From Diadema setosum (lineage: Eukaryota > Echinodermata > Echinoidea > Diadematoida > Diadematidae), in NCBI GenBank assembly GCA_033980235.1, contig CM067064.1:1972501-2036500 (forward strand): a DNA stretch of 64,000 nt. The letters are read 5' to 3'. Shown one piece after another: positions 1 to 9,100 of the stretch. Position 1 is the stretch's first letter. Each line of letters begins with the position of its first letter. A program made the translations under genes and the position numbers. Below the pieces are notes generated by a model that made no database searches, was not told the DNA's origin, and saw only the letters and a program-made list of their open reading frames with translations.

Positions 1-39
1 GAGAATTGATGGGAATTTATTTCTCTTTGTGCTTTGTAG

Positions 40-157
40 GCAGCTACAGCAAAGGCATAGGTGTGATGGGCTCCCTCTATAAGAATCTTGAGATTGATGT
101 GGCCGAGCTGAAAAAGAGCCACCAAGAGGAGGATCTTCGTGCCCTGTATTCCTGCTG
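40..157 (+). CDS. TIR gene, first visible exon (macro-like region)
   Basis: Acceptor TTTGTAG precedes position 40. The exon encodes SYSKGIGVMGSLYKN and onward to LYSCW, with the last codon split 2+1. GIGVMGSLYK resembles the glycine-rich ligand loop of macro domains. The donor CTG/GTGGAC is weak. It was chosen because it joins to the next exon in frame (SCW-YYDPSRG). The open frame continues past the donor, so this 3' boundary is the least certain in the gene. Confidence 0.6.
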
Positions 158-3100
158 GTGGACCAAGCCTCTTCCTGACCACCTGCCTTATCATAGATTG
201 CTTTGCTTTGAGAGCAGAGGGGGAGAATTTTCTGGAATAAAGTATGACATGTTTGCCAGAATATCTCCTTGTGTTAGGTTTTGATAGAATTCTATTTTCT
301 GGAATACAGTTTTTTCATAGACTCTTGAGAATTTACTAAATGTACTCTGATTATTTAATATAAGTGTTCCTCATAAAAATTAAGGATCCGTATTGTAGTA
401 TACTATCACTCACAATGTCAATGTGTTGTAGAGTATTGTGAGGATGTGTGTGTGTGTATGTGTATATGTGTGTGTGGGGGGGGGGAGGGGTATGTGTCTT
501 GCAAAGAATGAGTATACAGAAGCATCTGTAGACAATGTTAGTGGTAAGTTTTGCATTTTAATTGTAATGTATCACAGATGTTAAGATGAAACGTGCTGGT
601 CTAATACATAAAAGGGTGATGCTAGGGGCAATGAAACAAGCAATGTAGCATGGTTGAAATCCAATATTAGATCTTTCCCACAGATTTTCTTGTGTGTTTA
701 AATGATGATTATCAAAAGTCTTTATATGAATGAAAAAAAAAAATGTCATGTTGTTTCAGGGAATCTTCTGAGAGGAAGGTGATTATCTGTGTAATTTTCT
801 ATATATTCTTATATATATATGTACATCCGTTCACATTAACCTCTTGAGGACAAGTTCTGAGTATACTCGGGCAAGTATCTATGGGAAAAGTGTGTTGTAG
901 CAAAATCAGCCCGTCCTCAATGAATTAACGAAATCTTTAGTAACCTTTACTATAATCAAAGTACATTTATACTAATAATTTCTGCAGCAAAGAATTGATG
1001 TAATTATACAGACAATTCGTGAATAACTTTTTATTCTGATTGTCCAGGTACTATGACCCAAGCAGAGGGGCAAGAGGGCGCCCCCAGGAGTTGGTTTCCC
1101 ACGCCTTCCGTTGCCTCGTCCCCATCCTAAACAACCAGGACGGCTCGGTCATCACACCACTGTTGAATGCTGGGAGTCAGGTGGGACATTGACCTCGCTA
1201 AACAAATCGAGTTTGATGTTTGTGATGTGTTTCAGGGGACATAGTGTCTGAGTTTCACTCTACTGTAAATGTTGCATAGCATTTAATATTTACAATTTTG
1301 CACACTGCAATGTAGGGTTAATAGATTGGGATTTTTTTTTCAATATGATTATACAGAAGTTGTCTACTTTCTAAAATAAAAAAGAAATGAGTATAAGTTC
1401 ACTGGAATTGGTCTATTGTGAAAAAAAAAAAATTACTTCAAAATTTCTGCTGTTACAGTAATCTAACCTTGAATTAATTATTACCATGGAGATTTATCTT
1501 TCAATGAAAACTGGGGAAGCTTTGCAAAAAAGTTTGGAAGATGAGAGAGGACACTGAGACAGATTGAACATTGGTAAATAACCTGATAGTATATAGTTTT
1601 GATGTGATGGCACCCGGGTAGTACTTGTTTTGTTTTGTTCACCAAGGATCAAGAATCTGATAAGTTGATTGAAATCATAGGATGAAGTGCATAGCTCTTG
1701 TCTGATTTTTGGTGCTTTTGCTTTGACAGGGGGGGGGGGGGTAGACTTACCTTTCATGTAAACTCTGTGGCTTAATTGGCACAAGGAAAAATAATGGTAA
1801 ATGCAAAATGCTCAAAGAGATGGTGAAGAAAGCTGTTATTGGGATAAAGAGTCATAAACAGGAATAGAAAACTTTCTCCTTGAGTTGCAAAAAAAGAAAA
1901 GAAAAAAAGAATATCTTCTTAGCATGATAGTCAATTGTACATTTGTTCTAAGAATACAACTGAACTTGACAGTACTTGATGTCATCTTTGCTGCCTTGAA
2001 TGACCCCAGGGATGTGACGAGTGTGAGATGCTGAAAGGGATGGTGGAGAATGCCGTGAGCTGGATGAAGGCTGGTCTTCCTCTCCACCTCCTCAAGATTG
2101 TCATCTATGCCAAGGTCCTCAGCAAGACGAAGGCAGCGATGATCCTCCAGAGACCAAACGATGATGACATCCTGAAGCTCTTCTCAGATCTCAAGGAGAG
2201 GTTTGAGACCAAACTCACCATCCCAAAGGTAGTGTGTCATGGTAATATGACTCATTCCCTGCAAGCTGTGCAGTTATACAATGTGGTGCATATCAGTGCC
2301 CCATAGATAGTCTAAAAGGGTATCTCCATGCCACTGGAGATGCCATGCCATTCTCCATGCCATTCGACAGTAAGGAACATATGTGAAGATATTGTTAAAC
2401 AAGATTTCAAGCTGCTCTGCACTGCATTGGTGTGTAACATTTTTTTATTGTCGGGCACATAGGGGAATTTCTGCATTTATAGGTGTTGTGCCAAAGAAGG
2501 GCAGAGAAAACTTCCTGTGCAACCTTCTTTAAATCTTTATTTGCTGCCAACGATACAGCACTGAATTTTTGTTATTTTTGTCTTTTTAGAATTATTTTGT
2601 GAATTTTGTTAATTATATCAAATTAATCAAACATAACATCCTAAACAAATTGAATGAAAGTGTTACCTGCCATTACTGTACATTTTTACACATGTATGTG
2701 TGCTTTAAGTCAAACATACCGTCACCTAATTCATCACACCTTTACAGTGTTTTTATGCCTCTGCCACGAAGTGGTGCCGGAGTCATTATGTTTTTGGGTT
2801 GTCCGTCCCTCCGTGCGTACGTCCGCATTTGCTTACGCGATAACTTGAGTAATATCGACTAGAATTTTACCAAACTTGGTCCAAGTATAAAGTATGATGG
2901 GGCAATTACTTGTTTAGATTTTGGGTGAAATCGACCAAAGGTCAAGGTCAAATCATGAAATTGTATCTGTTTACGCGATAACTCGAGACTGGATCACGCA
3001 AATTTCACCAAACTTTCTCCGAGGATAATGTATGGTAGAAAAATTACTTGATTGATTTTTGAGTGAAATCGGACAGAGGTCAAAGGTCAAAGATCAAGGT

Positions 3101-6100
3101 CAAATCCTAAAATTTATCTGTTTATGTGATAACTCAAAACTGGATGGAGCAGCTTTCCCCAAACTTGGTCCAAGGATGATGTATGATGGGGCAATTAGTT
3201 GAATAGATTATAGTGACATTGGCAAGAGGTCAAAGGTCAAAAGGTCAAGGTCAAATGCTAAAAATGTTGCTATTTCCCCCATATCCATACCATGCCCAAA
3301 GGTATTTTCTTGAAACTTAGTGTAGACATGTACTACTGCATAAAGATTCTCCAGAAAGAGTTTCATGTCATAAGGTCAAAGGTTAGGTGAAAATGTTACA
3401 ATTTCACTTTTCTCGCAAATGGTTCAATGTATCTTCATGGAACATGGTACATACACATGTACTGACTGGCAGGGATTATCTAGCGGGAATATAGGGGTCA
3501 TGGGTCAAAAGTCAGGGGGTCAAAGGTCAAGGTCAAATCACGTACATGTATTACCTAATGGAGATTCTCTTGGAAATTTCATGCCAGAAGGTCAAAGGTT
3601 AAGGGTCAAAGCAAGGTTTTAATGCAAAAAAAAAAATCTATTTTGCACTGTTATTACACTCTTTCTTCATACCTTTAAAATTACTCAATGCATAAACTTT
3701 GGGTCACTCAGAAGTTAAGTAAAAATCCTCAGTTCCCCAAATACATGTACCTGAACTTTTTCATAGACAATTATAGCAAACCTAGTTCAAGGAAAGTGAA
3801 CATTCAAGATATTTCTGACAAACCTGTGACGTCATTTCAATATTTTGCCAGTTATGTGTAACTGTCATCACACATTGTGAAGACATTGTACTATACACCT
3901 ATTGGGAGAATCATGCATTATGGCGGAGGCATCAGTCGCCATAGCGACACTTCTAGTTTTGTATGTAGCAGTATGAATGATATGATGTATGATAAATTAT
4001 CTCAATGTAAGTCTTCCTGTAAACAGAAAGGAAGCATAAAACAAAAATTGACATTTTATCATCTGTGATCTCTTTGACTTTCTTTTATTCCAGAGGAAAA
4101 GTGCTTTTGTTGTTACTAGAATGATGTTACAAGGGGATTCTCATCATTTTTCTCTCACAGGAAGTCAAACTGGACTTTGACGTCTACCTGTCATACAGCA
4201 GCAAAGACCAGAAGGTGGTCGACGATATCCAGGCCACTCTACAGCGGCTCAAGCCCGACATACGAATCTACGCTTCACAGCAGAAAGTGGACGGAGATGC
4301 TATTTGGCAACAGGACATCTACTCTGTTATGACCAGGTGTGCCCGGGTCATCACTGGTCAGTTGTAGTCTATTATAATACATGTGAAATTCGCCGTGAAG
4401 CCAGATATTTAACCCGTTGAGGACAGATTGATTTTGCTACAACACACATTTCCCATAGACACTTGCCAGAGTATACTCAGGACTGTACTATGGCAACAGT
4501 TAGAAAACAACCATTCAGTCGCTTGCACTAAGTTGCTAGGAGATAGAGGTATACGATTATGGCAGTTTGCAATGGATTCAAACGTCATCATGAAATCAGC
4601 CCCTAGTCTCACACCTGTAGATTAGAATTGATTCATTCATTGAATAGGTTTGAGCATAATCGTTTGTCAAAACTTGTAATGAAATACGTGCAGTTAAATG
4701 AATTTTATCAGGCCGAAGTGAGCATAGAAAAAAGTCACGTGGTGAACTATTCACATAGTGCTGTTCACGATTCTATTCACACAAATAAATACTGTCAAAA
4801 TCTCAATTCCTCAGAATTATGTGAATTCTTTGCCCATACAATCAATTATCATATAAATGTGGTACACAGGGGTTCTCTGTGTTTCACACAATGAGTCAAA
4901 TATGCATAAAGAAATGTGTCTTCTGTCACAGTGTTGAGTCCAAACTACTTGGAGTCACCAGATTGTTTGGAGCAGTATAACATTGCCCTCTGCTGTAACC
5001 GCCAGGCCCAGAGGGATATCTTGGCACCATTCTTTGTGGAAACAGTCACCTTGCCCACGTACATGGGACTTGTGCAGTATGCTGACTGCAGGTGAGTTAA
5101 ATGAGAACTTTTCCCATTGGTAAAGTCTGAGATAGGAATCTGCTCATTGCAGACTTTACATCTATGGTAGAATTTCTTATGTAGATGACGGTTAGCATCA
5201 GAATAGAGTTAGGGCTGTGTTAAACGTCAGATTGCATTTTTTGTTGTGATAGAAATGTGAATGTGTTGATTCCCATTCATTTCATATTCAGGCTTGGGTT
5301 GTCATAGGTGATTGTCATATGTCTTGGATTTCTAAACCCTAATCAATTAACTTACTCAATGTCTTTGAACAGAAAATTGGTATTGCAAACAGATTTATTG
5401 TACATTTAAGCCACATTCTTGGAAATGGGGCATTTTAATGCGGGATGTTGTTTTAAGGGTTATTACTAGTTTTCAAATCACAGTCAGAGCATGGCATGAC
5501 ATTTACCTCAAAGGCTTTATGAAAAGGCTGCATCAATCAAAACGCACAGACACAAACAAGGGGATATTTCTAGGAATCTTAAAGACTACCAAAACAGGAT
5601 TTTTACCAGTATTTAATATCAATAGTAATAATGTTAACACTCATAATTGCCATGTAGCTTAAGAAAACTCTTAATAGTACTTTCCTTAACTTTTTCTGCA
5701 TAGTCATATTTTGTGTTGATGTGTTCAATGAAAGTGAAAAATAAATATAATATAATTATGATCAACAATGAATCCATTATTTAGTGAATCCATGCAGTGG
5801 GACTTACAGTTGGGTCTTTGAAGTTTGTAAGTAGCATTTTTTTGTCTATTTGATTATCCCCCCTGACAGAGAAGATTCATCTGAAAAGATAGCCAGTACC
5901 TGTCAGCAGCTTATCAAGACCTTGCCTGTCATGGCGACTGATGATGTCGAGGGTGAAGACGAGTCAGACGACAACCCATTCTGCTATGATATCTTCGTCT
6001 CCTACAGTCACTCGGACTCAGAGGCAGCCAAGCACATTGTAGATACCCTCCAGGGGCTTGACCCCAACCTCAGGATATTCTACGACATTCAGGAGCTGAA

Positions 6101-9100
6101 GACTGGTGAGTGTACACATCTCTGAACTATAGAGTCACAGAGGACCAACATGTGCTTTTGCAAGCATGAAGTGTGTGGTTAGAATAAAAGGTTAACCAAT
6201 TTCAGATGTAGAATTTCATGTTGAGCTCATATAAGGTAACACACTTTAAATCAACTTTCATACAGAGTATGAATTGATGTATTGATCAACATGTGGTGTG
6301 TAGCTAGTGGAATTTGCCATTTTTGAAGCCCTGTCTGAAAAAGTGTGTCAAATAAGTGTGATGCCACAATAATGTACTCATATCATTTTAGATGTGATTG
6401 AATACACATAAGTTAATTAAAGTGCTGTCTTTTTTAGAATGCTATGTGAATGATTGAATCAATAGCTAATATGTGAAAATCATGTATGATACAAATTTAT
6501 TCAAGGTAACATGACATTTGAAAAAAAGGAAAATGTTATGAGCTGGATGTACTTGGAGCTATAAACAATTGGTTTAATATCCTTCCTCCCCTTGCTAGGG
6601 AGGACTTGTCAATACCATTCTGTTGACATGAAGACATCTTTCATAAAAATCTGAATCTGATTTCTATTTTGTTTGTTTGTATGTCTCAAGGTCATGCCTG
6701 GCAGCAGACCCTGTACCACTCCATTGATGGGTCAAGGTCAATGCTGGCTGTGCTGTCCAATCGTTATCTGAGGTCAGCCGTGTGTCGGGAGGAGTACAGC
6801 TTGGCACAGACTAAACATCTCTGTCAGGTGAGTGGTTCAAGAGAGTTTCCAACATTCATGGCTGTTTGGGAGGAAAAATGTAAAGGGCAGGATTTAGAGA
6901 TGCTAATGGATAAGCAGATGTGTTTGTGCAATTATGTGCGTCTGTATGTTACATCTATTGGGGCATATGTATTATATATTTATTTTGGGTGTGTGTGCAT
7001 ATTCGTGTATGTATCTATAGCCATGGATGGATATAAGTTGATGAGTAAAAAGATGGAAAGATTTGTGGATGGATGAATGAATAGATTGATGGATGAATGT
7101 ATGTATGGAGAAATTAGTGAATGGATGGATGGATGGATGGATGGATATATGAATGGGTAGATGGATGAATACCTGGAGGACTAGATGCATGGATGAATAA
7201 ATGGATAGATAAGATAGATTGATGTATATATGGGTTGATGAATGAGTGTATAGATAGTTGGGGAGATCAAGAATAGATAATTATGTTTGTTGATGGATAA
7301 ATGGATGGATAGATAGATAAATAGGTAGATAGAGGGATGGGTATAGATTGATGTGTATGCATTTTAATGTTTGTGGTAATGAATATTATGGAGGAATGAA
7401 AGGGGATTTGAAAACAAAACATGCACATGTATATGGAATTTTCTCTGGTACAGAAAGGACAAAATTTTTAAAAAGAGATGAAATCACAGGATGAAGCATT
7501 GCTTCTTCATATAATTGCTTATCCTTTTCTCACTACCACTGCAGGATAAACTAAGACTCATCCCGGTGCAAATTGAAGAGCTTGAGACAGAGATAGCTTC
7601 TTTCTCTGAGGTTCCCATGGTAACAGCCACACCAGACATCTTCAAGATAGTGATGGAGAAAGTTTGCACCAGCCTGGTTCAATGGCTGCATGGTCAAGAG
7701 GTCAATGACCCCATCGATGAACTCACTGCCACATTTTCAGAGGCAACAGTAAGTAAATTTCGCCTTTCATTGTAGTTTAAGCAGGGAGGTGGGAAGAGAC
7801 CTTCCTGGTTTAAGTGGTCATAATGTACTAGTAGCAGCACTTTCATGTATAGTCTTTTTTTAACTACAAATGTCGTTTTATATCATAGGAAAGGTAAAAC
7901 ATATAGCCATAATGAATCAACATATAACACTGATATCCATGCTGAAGATCAATGTGATTTTCAGTTCTTAATTTCTTTAAAAATCACCTGTACAATCACA
8001 TGTGTATTAAAGGTTGCTGCTATCGATAGGAAAGGGCAGAACAATGAGGAAAATGTTATGTGAAGAAATGGTATGTTGCAATACTTCTTTATACATGTAT
8101 GCATGTAGCTAAATGTCAAATGGATTCTAATGTTTGCATGTTTCATCATGACAATGTTGGAGCCAACTACTGTTTTCTTCTCTGTAATAATGAGCAATTT
8201 GATGTTTTCTTGCCTGATATCTCAGAATATTCTTTGGTACATTACTTGTTGCAAAGTTGGACACACTTCTTGCAATCTGTGAAATTGTCATGTATGATTT
8301 CATGACAGAAATATGCTTCAAATTGAATGCATTATGAAAGTGACCAATGCTAATGCTTTTTGTCCAGGAAAGTTTGACCAGCACATGACACTGACAATCT
8401 AAACACCTGTTTTAATCTCATTATTTAAAGGTTTCAGACAAACTGAATGTGTCAGCTCTCATGGAGGAACACAGAAAGAAGACCTTTAAGTGTAGCTACA
8501 AGACCACCTCCCTACTGTTACAGCACCGGTTCCCTCCAAAGTGCTTCATCTCAGAGCAAGAGTCAGAAAACTCCACTTACAAGGGCGTGGTTGGTGAGGT
8601 CATCCTCAGCTTCCACCCACAGGACCGGAGATACGCTGTCTTCTTCCAGCGCATGCTGGAACTCGCTGCACCTCGCGTCGTCGTCAGGATCGATGCCTCT
8701 TCCGAACAGGAGCGACGAGATCAGCTGGAGAATGCCCGGCACGTTGTGGCGTTCCTCTCCCCACACTATATTGAGTCACCAAAGCAGGTGGAAGAGTTTC
8801 ACATCTCACTCTGGCGGCAGAGGGTCAGTCCAGTGGAAGCCCCTCTACTTCTTCCTGTTCAGGTATGTCTTAAAGACTTTAACCATATCACTTGTGTGAT
8901 GTACTCTCACGAAGAGTGCATATTTAACACAAACTTGTTGCAAATGTGAGGAGATCATAGACAGAATGACAAGTGAAGAATTACTTCTGATGATCAAATG
9001 ATATCTGGAAAGAAGGTGGAAAGGGATCGAGAGTTGGGTTTTAGAATTTTCAGCAACCCACAACTGATTAAATTTCAGCTGACCTTTCTGATATGTGAAT

